Assembly (NCBI GenBank): GCA_015039315.1
Contig: WIDE01000011.1
Location: forward strand, 124,001 to 188,000
Origin: Clavulina sp. PMI_390
Lineage: Eukaryota > Basidiomycota > Agaricomycetes > Cantharellales > Hydnaceae
DNA length: 64,000 nt
Direction: 5' to 3'
A model generated the notes under the pieces. It was not told the DNA's origin. It saw only the letters and a list, made by a program, of their open reading frames with translations, and ran no database searches. Position numbers and translations under genes: made by a program. This document shows, piece after piece, positions 12,101-23,321 of this stretch (positions within the stretch are counted from its first letter, which is position 1; every line of letters starts with the position of its first letter).

Positions 12101-12489
12101 AACAGTCACATCACTCTCGATCACATTGCTGGCAGATTGCTAAGGGGTGTTGTTTTTGTTGCTTGCAATAATAGCCTCTCCCTCCTCCTGGCCACCCCAC
12201 TGGGATGATCGTACGTCACCACGCGTTGTTATCTTACGGCATGCGATAGCTGACCCTGATCTGTTTAATGGCTTTTGGCTTGCCTTTTTCCTCTTCATCC
12301 ACGTTTGCTTTGACTTTACAGTACGCGATGGCGGAAAAGGTCGCTGATATGATCAAGGTGTACCACAAGGCGACACCGGGTGCGGGAGCGGCTGATGATG
12401 ACCTGGTGGATGATCCACTCGAGTCTGTGGAGGACGTGGGGCACGATCGGGACCAACAGCCAGTGCGAGTTGCACATGAAGAGCTATGA
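9115..12489 (+). CDS. GMC family oxidoreductase 1, catalytic histidine missing
   Basis: Secreted FAD flavoenzyme-like protein of the glucose-methanol-choline family (aryl-alcohol-oxidase type). It begins with a signal peptide ([15 protein letters not shown]), then the FAD motif [12 protein letters not shown] and LLVEAGPR. Later exons give [24 protein letters not shown], the GMC signature region [30 protein letters not shown] and [16 protein letters not shown]. At least ten introns are needed. The region normally reading WHPxxT, which supplies the first active-site histidine, reads [13 protein letters not shown], while the second histidine (GHP) is kept. The minus-strand homologue at 23322-26437 has [13 protein letters not shown] at the same place. 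The protein may be inactive or have another role. The start is the first ATG preceding the signal peptide. Confidence 0.85.
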
Positions 12490-13731
12490 AAAGTGCAGGG
12501 TGAGAGGAGTTGCCCAGTGGGTGCGCGCCGGTGAGGTCAGAATAGCGTCATGGTCGTCGTCGTGCCGCCGCTGTTCGGCGCTTTCCCATGCGTGCGCCTA
12601 ACTTGCGAGACAAATTATTCGATTTTAGTGCATGTAGATACGATGATGAATCGATTAGATACATGACGTCGGGGAAGCTTATTGGAGAGCCGTGTTGAGG
12701 CTACCCGGCCCCACTACAAATATGGGCGGGGGGAAGACATGCGTTTGTGTGGGTAGATCGTCGATTTGGATTAGTCTCTCTCTCACCTCGGATAAGGGTG
12801 ATGAGATATTTTTTTAGACAGAGTGATTGATGATCACCACGAAGCGGAGGCGGGAAGCGGCGAGCGACGTCGATAATCGATGGCGATTGCGAGTCACCCC
12901 GCTCACGAGTAAGGACAAAAAGTCAATGCAACTGTATAGAACTGTATTGCCATTAACACGCATTACGAAAGCTTGTCATATGTCGACACTCGGGCCTGGC
13001 AAGTCGTGCCCGGGGGAGAGGGAACGAATATGCTTTTGCAAAAAGAGGATTAGCATAGACGACTTGATATTTTTTTTTTTCCTGTCTGTCGTTTTGCACT
13101 TGACAAGCTGTAGTGGGAGGTGTTGTGTATCGGGGGGTCGAGCGTGAGAGAGGGACAGCAAGGGCGGTAGTTCATGGGAGGGGGGCCTTTGTGTCCTTGT
13201 TTGGTCACTCCGCCGACACTCCGACTCCGAGTTAGCACACACACACACTCGCATCTCTTATTTCCCTTTTACACTTTCCCTCCTCGCCCTCTCTTTTTTC
13301 TCCACAAAGGCGTATCGCCTCCTTTTATCTCCGTCTTACAGCGTCTACAGGGAACGCTCCACCCACGTCCTCTGTGACCGATCTGGCCCTTTAACTAGCG
13401 TTAGGGCCGACCAACGTGCGCATCCCTCACCATCAGCACCACGCCGCCTGCTCCCTGCACACTTGCTCTGGTCACCCATCATCATCCGCTGAGCTTCAGA
13501 CGACGCTGCTCCTGACGCCCAACATCACGCCCTGATTGACGACCTTGTATTAGCGGCCCTATCGTGCACGCGCGCGTGTGTGTGTTCTCCTGTCTGCCTC
13601 TCTCTCTCGCTGCTTCTCTCTCTTGCATCACGCTTTGTTGAGACACACACATACACATATACACTCACCCGCGACGACTCCCTCCCTCTTCACACAAGTT
13701 ACGCAACAACAACAGTAACACCGCCATCGTC
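12490..13731. other. Intergenic region and long pyrimidine-rich leader of the G-alpha gene
   Basis: About 1.2 kb without coding support. From about 13230 to 13730 the plus strand is strongly C/T-rich with short CA repeats (around 13238 and 13645), as in fungal core promoters and 5' leaders. It most likely serves the G-alpha gene. Confidence 0.5.
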
Positions 13732-15956
13732 ATGGGCAGCTGCGTCTCCTCGCCGTCCCCGCCATCCGACCACGACGACTCGTCGGGCGAGCGCAGCGGT
13801 GGCGGGCCCTCCACCCCCGAGAAGCTCCGGTCCCAGGCCATCGACAGGCAGATCGCCGAGGACGAACGCAACTTCAAGAAAGAGTGCAAGATCCTCCTCC
13901 TCGGGTCGGGCGAGAGCGGCAAGTCCACCATCGTCAAGCAGATGAAAATCATCCATCTCCATGGCTATTCGACCGAGGAACTCGTCATGTACCGTGCCGT
14001 CGTGAATCGCAATATCGTGGAGAGCGCGCAGGCCCTCATCCTGGCCATGCGCAAATTCGGTCTCGATTGCGAACTCAGCGAAAACAGGGTCAGTCTCTCT
14101 ACCCGGTCTCTTTCTGCCTTTCTTCCTCCTCGCTCGTTTTTTCTCCTGTCCCCTTTTCTTTATTCTGCATTTCTTGGCATTGCGAAACGGGCTGGCTGAC
14201 AAGCGACGCGTTCATTTTGGTTGTTGTTGTTGTCCCGCCCCCATCAACACCCCAACCCCCCCTCGACCTCGACCGCTCCTCGCTGATTTTTGCCGCATGA
14301 TGAAATGAACCGCTTCCGCTTTTCACATCCCCTCCTCGGCATCGATCGAATGCGCCTACATGCATGCACTACGCCCTCGCACTTTTGACATCCACATGAC
14401 GCTTATCTCGTCCTCCCGGATATACCCTCTCCACTCTCTTTGCCCCTGGGTCGACGCGGTGGCGTTGGTGGAGCAGGCACACGTCCAAACGATCCTCGAC
14501 TATCCCCTCCCCCCCGCAGAACACCCCACACCTTCCCTCTCCCACTCCAACTCGTACCCTTTCCAAATCTCCTCCCAGCCGCATATCAGCCCGCAAACAG
14601 GATCAATACCATACAGCATTGGAGCTACTTACCCTTCCTCGCCTCCGCAACAACATCCTCCGTCTTCCTCGTCATCATCACAACCGCCCTCCCCTTCGTC
14701 CCCATCATCAGCAACGGCACCAACAGCACCGAGTACCCTGCCCGCCTCCCTCGCCTTTGCTATCCATTCACTCTGGAATGACCCCGTCATGCCGGCACTC
14801 ATCGCGCGGGCCAACGAATTCTACCTCATGGACTCGGCCCCATACTTTTTCGAGCGCGCAAATCTAGAGCGGATATGCAAAAGGGACTATGTCCCCACGC
14901 AGGATGATGTGCTGCGTTCACGAGTCAAGACAACGGGGATAACCGAAACGCGGTTCGCGATGGGTCCACTATTGATCCAGTGAGTTTCTTTCAACTTGTC
15001 TTTTTTTGGTGTCCTTTCCTATTCTGGGTTTTTGGTTGGGTGTTTCCGTGAATGGTGATGAAATGGGAAGAGCGCCTGTGGGACTGACAATCATCATCAT
15101 CTCTCTTCCACCGGATCATCGTTTCACTTAGCATGTTTGATGTTGGTGGCCAGCGCTCAGAACGCAAAAAGTGGATCCACTGCTTCGAAAGTGTCACGAG
15201 CATCATCTTTTGTGTCGCATTGAGCGAGTATGATCAGGTCTTGTTAGAAGAGCGGCAACAGGTTCGTATTTGGCGCTTCCATCTCTTCTTCTCAGTTCAT
15301 TTTGCTCTTCATTAACTAACTCGTCGACTGATTTCTCCCCCGCTTCTAACTGCTCGGTCATATAACTTGTATGCGCATCATACGAATGTGTAGAACCGGA
15401 TGAAGGAATCTTTGGCGCTATTTGACGGCGTCGTCAACTCGCGGTGGTTCTTCAGCACGTCCATCATCTTGTTCTTGAACAAGAAGGATGTCTTCCAGGA
15501 GAAGCTGCCGCGGGTGCCGCTGATAAAATACTTCCCAGAGTATGCTGGTGGTGCTGATGTACGTTCTCCCTCATGCTTGCTACTCTATGCGGAGGACTGG
15601 GCTTGATTATCTAACCTTCCACTGTCGCGAATAGCATAACAAGGCCGCCAAGTTCATACTGTGGAAGTTCACCCAGGCGAATCGCGCGCGGTTAAGCATC
15701 TACCCACAGTATGTTTGTCCTACTCCATTTTCAGCAGCTGATGACTGACCATTTGTTTTTTTTTGTCGTGCGTCTTTGCTAGCCTGACCCAGGCCACGGA
15801 CACGAGAAATGTACGTCAACTATTTCTCCGATGCATCCGTTGGAACTTGAGCTGACTTGACATATGCTTTTTCATTTTATATAGATCCGACTCGTATTTG
15901 CTGCGGTGAAGGAGACAATACTGCATAATGCGCTCAAGGATGCAGGCATCATGTGA
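13732..15956 (+). CDS. Heterotrimeric G-protein alpha subunit with long low-complexity insert
   Basis: GTPase that couples seven-helix receptors to intracellular signalling at the plasma membrane. It starts MGSC, giving a myristoylatable Gly2 and a palmitoylatable Cys4. P-loop GSGESGKST is at about residues 58-66. Switch I contains [12 protein letters not shown], switch [14 protein letters not shown], and the guanine motif is NKKD. The last motif reads TQATDT where most family members have TCATDT. The C-terminus is KDAGIM, without the Cys of the Gi-type tail. Exon 2 adds about 75 residues rich in Ser, Pro and Gln inside the helical domain, between AHVQTILDY and [18 protein letters not shown]. 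The total is about 440 residues against about 355 usual. Six exons are inferred, and all core motifs are intact. Confidence 0.93.
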
Positions 15957-17786
15957 TTTGTCCCTTTTGCTTTTGTGTCTGCTGGCCTGGTGTCGTCATC
16001 CTTCGCGCTCTTCACCTGCTTTTGAGCGCATCGGATTCTTCTTGGTGACTTTTTTTGTCTTTGGGGTTCTCGCTTGGTATAGTGGGCTTCGTACCTGCTT
16101 CACAACACGCCATCGCATCATAGTGCATTATGTCTTGGCCTCCATTTTCATCCTCCTTCCCATTGCCTTCAACCCGCCTCTCTTCCCCCTCTCCATGGTG
16201 TACACGTATGCCCTTTGCCTAGATGGTGATCCATCCGTGGCAGTCGCTGCTAAAGTGAGCGCGTCTTTGGGACCCCTCGCAGCTTACCTGCCTCCTGCTG
16301 GGTATCATCTCGTTGACAAGGTTGGACTACTGCAACTGCAAGGATCCCGATCAGTGCATTCGCGCAAACGTCTACTTCACAGCTTTCGGAATAGTTTGCC
16401 CTGGAGGCACAGAATCCAGCTGAATAGCCCAGATGGGTTGTTGTGTCTATTGCTGTTCATTCAACAGGAAACAACACTACCTTGAAGATCGCTACAAGGA
16501 AGCCTATACGGTGTTTACCCTCACATGAGCTGAGTTCAAAGGCACTCTGGGTGAAGGCTGAAAGGGTGTGTGGTCCGATACGGACTTGGAAGCCATCGGC
16601 CGCTTCTGCAGCTGCCAGTCCCGAACTGCCCTTTACAAGCGAGGCTAATGGCTCTCCCTATACTTAACCCCTTCCTCCTTCACGATTCCATCTACTGGTA
16701 TCAAATTGAATGATGGACTCCTAACTGTTACGGCCACGAACGAACGCCTCACCCCTCCACCACATTTGATCGCTACCCCCCTCTCGCGCTCACTCCCCTT
16801 CCCCATTCATCTCCCCCGCTTTCGCTGCATTATTTCCATTCACCCTTCGCTTTCGTGCTGCCCCCAGCCCGCTTTATTCGTTCCGACTCTTCACCCCGTC
16901 CCTACCCGCTCCATTGATTTTGTTCCCTCGCCCCCTTCCCCCTTCCCCCTTTGCCCTTTGAACCAGAGACTACACCCCATTCCATGGAATCTTCTGAGAT
17001 TTGATTTCTTGGTATTTTATCTCTATCGGCATCCTGCTTGTTTATCTGCCCGCCTGTCTGTTTTCTGCTCGAGATCAATTGTACATCCTAACCACTGGCA
17101 TTGTATACAATATCAATTAAGATCGATACTGTTTTGATAACTATCGAGATACAGAGGTTCCCCGAAAATTTGCTATTATCTGACCGCAAGTCATTTTGAT
17201 GATTTGGATGCTATTAGTGCATCCTAGTCAGGCAATTGACATGGCTTTGTGCACTGTCGTCTCCTTCGAATTATCTCTCCTATCAAGTCAGCCAACTGAT
17301 TCGCCCAGGCGCACAAACGTAAATCATGGCGCTTCTGGAACCAAATCGACCGCATTCTGGCAGCTGTTGCTTGCAGGCCTGGGCGCCCGCGAGATATGAA
17401 TCGTGGGCCCCACTTTTCGGAGCGGTGTCGGGGGCCCCGCTCGGACACCCACACACACACAACCTGGGGAGCGTTTTCCAAGAACCAGCCCCAGTGGACT
17501 GGGCATGTTTGAGCCCCTTTGTTACGCTCTGGTAACGCAAAAACGCTGCCTTGGAGCTCCACTCTCTTCCATTTCTTCCAGCGGCCCTTTATGTGATTTG
17601 ACCCGCTTCTACCTTGATGCAAAGCGTTTCCAGCGACCTTGCCTATATGCAAATCAATCAGAAAAACCTTCTGTGACTGGGTATGAGATCCCCCTTGATG
17701 TCCCACGATCGGCGCCGCGGTCCAGGCATGCTGGTTGCGTTCACAAAATCACCTTATAATGCGGAGCGACTAGAAAATTTCTAGCC
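15957..17786. other. Long intergenic region after the G-alpha gene
   Basis: About 1.8 kb. The first part is presumably 3' untranslated sequence. 16740-17040 is markedly C/T-rich, and a short CA repeat lies near 17450. Open frames at 15928-16485 and 17224-17706 show no recognisable motifs. TATAAT at 17755 lies just upstream of the F-box gene. Confidence 0.45.
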
Positions 17787-19146
17787 ATGGCTACCGTCCC
17801 CCCCGTCGAGGTAAAACTATTCTTCACCAGCTCAAACCGACCCTACAGACTGGCTCGCTAACCCTTTGCGTCATAAGCTCATTCAGCCACTGAATGTCCA
17901 CCTTCCATGGGACATCATCTCATGCGTCATACGAGCGGCAGACTACCACACTCTCAAGATTCTCAACCTCGTTAGCAAAGACTTTGAATATGAAAGTGGG
18001 CGCCGTCTCTGGCGCGTGATAAGCATATTCACTCTTGGCCAAAGCCTACACGAAGCCCGCCAGCACGTTTCTCTAAAGCTTGATGTCTTTCGGCGGCATG
18101 TCAAACACGTGGACGAGGTCCGCTTGGGCGCATACAGCGCGTACTGCCCATTCTGGCAATCGGAAGAGGCCCCGTCTTACTTGCGAAAACTATTCTGCCT
18201 TCTTCACGAGGCAAAGATTGGCGGTCTGACTGTCAGTCTCATTACGAAATGCCCCTCAATGCGCTCCATCTTCGAGACGTATGGGCTCCCTTCCGATCTG
18301 CGAAGCTTGCACCTCTCAGCAGCGGAAAACGATCTGGGGCAGGTAGAGAAATCTCTTCATACGTTAGAGTTTCTCCAGCTTCGTAGTGTTCCCAACTCCT
18401 CATCGAGTAGTTTCTATTCATCATCCGTCATCCCCAAACCTTTTCCCCTTCCTCCAAAATCTGTTTTCTCAGCACTCCGTACACTTGAGTTGGATAATCC
18501 AAGAGAACTCAGAGCCATTCACAGCCACTACTTCCCGGCTCTCGAAAACTTTAGTCTGTCAGGCATAACTCGTGCATCGATGGATACAATTATTCCTTTT
18601 CTATTGTCGCTCTCTTCATCCCCAAAATATGGACATATTGCCCACACTCCTCACCCGACACTACGATCCTTATCTCTACGCGTCGCAATCAGGTCTGAAG
18701 TTCAGCCTTCTGGTGTATCCGTGTACTCTTCGATACTCCTACATCCACTTATCCAAGCCTCCAAGGCGCTAGCGCACATTGAAGCCCTCGAACTGCTCCA
18801 CGAAGCCCTACCTTCACAATCACAGTTCGACGACACCATACTGGAACTTCTCGAAGCCTTCCCGAACCTCAAGCGTCTCCGATGTGATATTCTTGTCCAC
18901 GGAATGGATTATACATCCTATTGTCCTCGGTCAGTCGGCGAGCGGGTGCTAAAGGTCGCATTTGGGACTGCAACTGCCGCCACTGCCGGCCGAGGCAGAA
19001 TGGAAGAAATTGTGCTCAAGCCAATTGCATGGCGGATCGAGATGTTCCAGCCGTGCCCCTGGATACGGAGATATAAAGCACGGTGTGGTGGACACGAGGG
19101 AGAGATGTGGGAGATGCTTGATGATTGCGTTAATCTCATGCTCTAG
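17787..19146 (+). CDS. F-box-like protein with leucine-rich C-terminal region
   Basis: Basidiomycete-type F-box-like protein, probably a substrate adaptor of an SCF ubiquitin ligase. Start ATG 17787 gives MATVPPVE. A 76-nt intron (17811-17886, gtaaaa to attcag) then joins in phase to PLNVHLPWDIISCVIRAAD. The F-box-like helices continue through LKILNLVSKDF and GRRLWRVISIF. The rest is a long region with periodic leucines (LRSLHLS, LRTLELDN, LKRLRCDIL), as in divergent LRR F-box proteins. The sequence after the intron is a single exon to the stop at 19146. The substrate cannot be inferred. Such genes are numerous and fast-evolving in these fungi. Confidence 0.7.
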
Positions 19147-19570
19147 CCTCCATCTGGAGGATACGATGATTATGGGGGGTGTTTGGGAACCCTATGCGGG
19201 CATTATGTGCCAGCTCCTCGAGGCGGTCAAGTCGAGGCTCTCGTTCAGAATCTTGAGCAGGGTCTACTACTTGTTGTTACGCAGGGCGTCCAGCCCGATA
19301 TTCATGCATATGAGAACAAGTATAATTGTAATGATATTCTTAGTAGTAGAGGGTAATCCATGTTCCTACTCGTGCGCAGAACCCGACTACACCTAATGAC
19401 AAGAGTGAGACCCAATTTCTTGCTAATTACTCAGCACCATTCCTCGACGCTGGACGCGGGTCTTATCACATCTCACATTCGTGTTCTATGACGGAAAAGT
19501 AATTATACATCATCGGTCGCTTCTTATCCACCTATTTACAGCTCATCTGAGAGAGCACACAACCTATACC
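19147..19570. other. Convergent intergenic region (F-box / SDR 1)
   Basis: About 420 nt between two convergent genes. It should contain the two 3' untranslated regions. No further feature is visible. Confidence 0.4.
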
Positions 19571-21079
19571 TCATTGCTTGGCCGCCGCTGCTGCTGCCGC
19601 CGCTTTCGCAAATAGAGGGCCACAGAAGCTCTTTGGTCATTGGTTCATAAGGATCAGGTCGATGCGTCCGAAGACGGGGCAGCAAATTGAGGATCGTTAG
19701 TATAGGAAATGGAAACAAAATAAAATCTGGAGGCGATACGCACGAGTCTAAAGCGATCATCTTGGTAAGCGGCAGAAATATCGAGCGTCTTCACATCGGG
19801 TGACGGCACCGGAATACTTGTGATCACGCCTGCGAAATGAATGTAGGGGACGGTCAGATTATGGATTAAAAAAAAATCGGTGTGCTCTCGTCTGACCAGA
19901 GATAGTAGAGTCATTGAAGAAGCGCATAACAGATCCAGTGACCGTCTCCATTGGAATGATGTGCTCGGGTAAGACAATACCCAGTTTTATCATCGGAGCA
20001 AGCAGTGGTGTATCCACCCAAGCTGGTGCGACACCTGCGAACTAGCGGTCAATACCATAGAAGCATAGTCGAATTTATGTAAAGAAAAAGGCGCGACATA
20101 CAATTGATCCTGATTCCGACATCAGCGAGACGGCTTTTGTTGGCCCAGATATATGAGCCCATAGCCCCCTTGGACACAGCATAGCGAGGATTGATGTCAT
20201 ACTCCACGAAACCCGCTTGCGATCCGGTGATGACAATCGCCTTGTCTCGCTGTGAGGTTTGGTTCTGAGCCACAAATTCATTCATCGAGGCAAGAGGGCC
20301 GGCTCCACCAGGCGACGCGGCGAGATACCCCGCGGCAGCATGCACCGTATTCGCCACACTTTGCATCATAGTGTAAGTGGCATCATAGTTTGGCTTTCCA
20401 AATATGTCGTGCGGGATGGTAGTTCTATCAGCTCCTGTGGCGTTTGCAAACACATAGTCAAGCTGGTGGTAGGTATCTATCGGTGTCAGAGAATCCAGAT
20501 CGTAATGGATTCAATTGACGGATAATGATTGCTTATATGTGTTCTCCAGCGATGCACTCACCAAATGCTGTTTTCATAAGCGATTGGGTCTCTTCCCAAG
20601 AGGTCACGTTAGAGGATACACCCAAGACGCGTTTCACGCCTGAAGAATCTTCCTTCGGCTCAGCCCTATGAGTAGGACGGACGATTGAGAAAATTGAAAG
20701 GAGCCCATTCTCGCCCGTGATAGGTTTATACTACGGCACAAATCAAAGCAACTGACTCAACTTGTTGAGGAGCTCGATCACGGCCGCATCAAGTTTTTCT
20801 TTGCTCCTTCCGCTGATCACAACGCCTTTAGCACTATGAATTGATACATGGTACCCAGGATCACGATTTTGAGCGACAAAAGAAGGATCAGTGATCTAGC
20901 CTGAGATGAGCGAGAAGATGACGCGGCCCTCTGGCAATTCGCATTTCAATGGCCGCCTAGAATCGAGGTACTTACCCCGCAGATAGAAATTCCTTTGCTA
21001 CTGCAAGACCAATCCCACTTGACCCGCCAGTGATCACGACTACGGAATCCTTTGCATTGGAGCTGGTAATGGCCGCCAT
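19571..21079 (-). CDS. Short-chain dehydrogenase/reductase 1
   Basis: NAD(P)-dependent oxidoreductase with a Rossmann fold. The start MAAITSSNAK at 21079 is followed by VVITGGSSGIGLAVA (TGxxxGIG cofactor motif) and VVISGRS, whose Arg suggests a preference for NADP. Next come YVFANATGAD (substituting for NNAG), VITGSQAGFVEYD and the catalytic YAVSKGA (YxxxK), then a C-terminal exon with VTGSVMRFFND. The last exon is short (19571-19630, acceptor AAG before AGCTTC) and reads CGPLFAK, then eight Ala, then KQ. It is supported by the matching last exon in the neighbouring paralogue. Seven or so small exons. The substrate is unknown. It lies head-to-tail with SDR 2 and GMC 2. Confidence 0.85.
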
Positions 21080-21489
21080 CGGTACAAGGATAATTCAAAT
21101 AGCTAGAGGGGTGAGATATCGCCAACAAAATAACAGACACGCTCTTGTACTCGTGTGACTAGGGACGTGGAGGCACGGGTGCCCAAATCCGATGCCAGAT
21201 GTCAAGTTGCCCGAAGGCCGTGTTTCCTCGGACACCGCACGAAACAACTTGTCCCAGGGTTGATATATAAGCAATAAGATTCTCATTTAGGACAGGAAAT
21301 GCAGATGCACGTGCTTGAATGCCTTTTTGGTCCTGGAGATACCTTGCGGCGCTGCAGTAATTGAGTAGAAGACCTCCGTTGTGCCAAGCAATGCATAACT
21401 GTCGAGCAGAGAGTATGATACAACATAAATCTCACGCTTGTGAATACTTACTGCTCTCGAGGCCAAAAATGGCACGATTGCTCTAAACG
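21080..21489. other. Intergenic region between the SDR paralogues
   Basis: About 410 nt that must carry the SDR 1 upstream region and the SDR 2 3' flank. No coding feature is supported. Confidence 0.4.
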
Positions 21490-22992
21490 TCACTTCTTAT
21501 AAGCAGTTGCAGCTGCCGCATTCGCGAGTATCGGACCGCTGTGCCTCTTCGTCAGGGAGCCAGTGAGGAAGGGAATGAGCCCGAAAGGCGGATTAAGGCG
21601 AAAAAATCCATGAGCATATAACCGGCAAGGCAGATTTGCGATGAAATGATGCGCACCATTTTGCTTTGCTCAGACAGAGGTGCAGCCGAAATATCGAACG
21701 TCCTCACGTCTGGCCATGGGACCGGCATACTCGTAATCACGCCTATAGCAGAAGAACATAGATCCATCAGCCTGTAGCTAAATAATCCGCGGTATTGTTG
21801 AGTCTGACCAGAGATAGTAGAATCGTTGCAAAAGCGCATTACAGCACCAGTGACCGTATTCATCGGAACGACATGCTCGGGAAGAACAATGCCAAGAGTT
21901 ATCAATTGAGCGAGGGCCAGAGTATCCACCCAAGCCGGCGTGATGCCTGTGAAAGAATGGGGAATATGATGATGCATTCCATATGCTGACAGGGAGGGAG
22001 CATGATGCACAATTGATCCTAATCCCCAGATTCGCTAGACGGCTCTTATTGGTCCAAACATATGAGTCCATCGCCCCCTTGGCTACAGCATATGGAGGGT
22101 CAAGGTCGTACTCTACAAAGCCCGCTTGCGATCCGGTGACTATGATTGCCTTGTCTCGCCGTACGATCTGATTTTGAGCCATGAACTCTTCTATGGAGGC
22201 AATGGCGCGCGCGCTGCCCGCTGGGGCAGCGAGGTATCCTGCAGCAGCATGCACCGTATTCGCCAGACTCTGGATCATGTGGTACGAGACATCATAGTTC
22301 GGCTTCGTGAAAACATTATGTGGGATGGCATGTGGGTCGGAGCCTCTTTCAGCACCGGTGGCATTCGCTAATACATAGTCAATTTGGCGGTAGGTATCTA
22401 CAAACGGTAAGCGGAGTTCAGCATTAATTACTATCAAGTGTCCCGAGACAATAGCGATCAGTGGGTGCTAACTCCCACAATGGCACTCACCAAATGCTAT
22501 TTTCATCAGGGACCGAGTCTCTTCCCAAGAGGATACATCAGAAGACACTCCCAAAACTCGTTTCACACCTGAGGATAGCTCATTCGGTCGAACTCTATGG
22601 ATGCGGACAGATAATAGCAATAGTTTTCGAGTGAGTTCATACTCTAGATCGCCTACGCTGGGTCAAACCATTGCGGAGGTCAAAACAAGGGCTCAACTCG
22701 TTTAATAACTTGCTTACGGCTGCATCCAGCCTCTTTTTATTTCGTCCGCTTATCACAACACCTTTCGCACTACAGAAAGACAAGAGAATGGTCAGTCGAA
22801 ATGGCTCAATGGCGCGAGGAGCGAGTAGGTGAAGAAGAAAGGGGGAAGGAGATGGGCGTGACCAAATCCAGAGTTTCCACGCACTCACCCAGCTGAGAGA
22901 AATGCTCTTGCTACCGCTAAGCCAATACCACTTGATCCTCCAGTGATCACTATAACGGAACCTTTCACGTTAGTGTTGGCGATGGCAGCCAT
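21490..22992 (-). CDS. Short-chain dehydrogenase/reductase 2
   Basis: Close paralogue of SDR 1. MAAIANTNVKGSVIVITGG begins at 22992, followed by GGSSGIGLAVARAFLSAG, VVISGRN, YVLANATGAE, VTGSQAGFVEYD, catalytic YAVAKGA and VTGAVMRFCNDST. The last exon (21490-21546) gives SGPILANAAAATAYKK. It is spliced from an AAG acceptor just before AGGCAC, the same position and phase as in SDR 1. Without that splice the frame runs on to 21552, which has no counterpart in SDR 1. The exon pattern is conserved, indicating a recent tandem duplication. Substrate unknown. Confidence 0.85.
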
Positions 22993-23321
22993 TGGAATCA
23001 AGCACTTGAGCTCTTCAAAGCGATGAAGGGATCGGACGCGACTAACAGAACCTCGGATATCTTCAATACTTGTACCGGTAAATTTAGGACCGCGGGTACC
23101 AGATGCCCGATATCCTATTGCGAAATGCTGCCCGAACGCCGCGCGCCGTGGTCGCCTCGGACAACTTCGCCTCGGGATCGGCGGTTGAGACCAAAAGGAG
23201 GGTGTATACCGTCGCGCATTAAAATAGTTACGTACATGCAGTGGGAAGTCATGTTTTGAGCAGTCATTGGGTGTGAAAACCAACCCCGAGTTCTCGATCC
23301 ATCAATATGCTGTTCTTCAGC
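22993..23321. other. Intergenic region SDR 2 to GMC 2
   Basis: About 330 nt holding the SDR 2 upstream region and the GMC 2 3' flank. No other feature is visible. Confidence 0.4.

Noticed and set aside
13238..13249. CA microsatellite as a functional element
   Set aside because: Short simple repeats of this kind are common in C/T-rich fungal leaders and carry no specific signal by themselves.
15928..16485. 185-residue hydrophobic frame after the G-alpha gene
   Set aside because: It begins inside the last G-alpha exon in another frame and runs through the likely 3' untranslated region. Hydrophobicity comes from T/C-rich sequence.
17224..17706. 160-residue minus-strand frame
   Set aside because: No family pattern, no support from splice structure, and overlapping frames in all directions over a GC-rich stretch.
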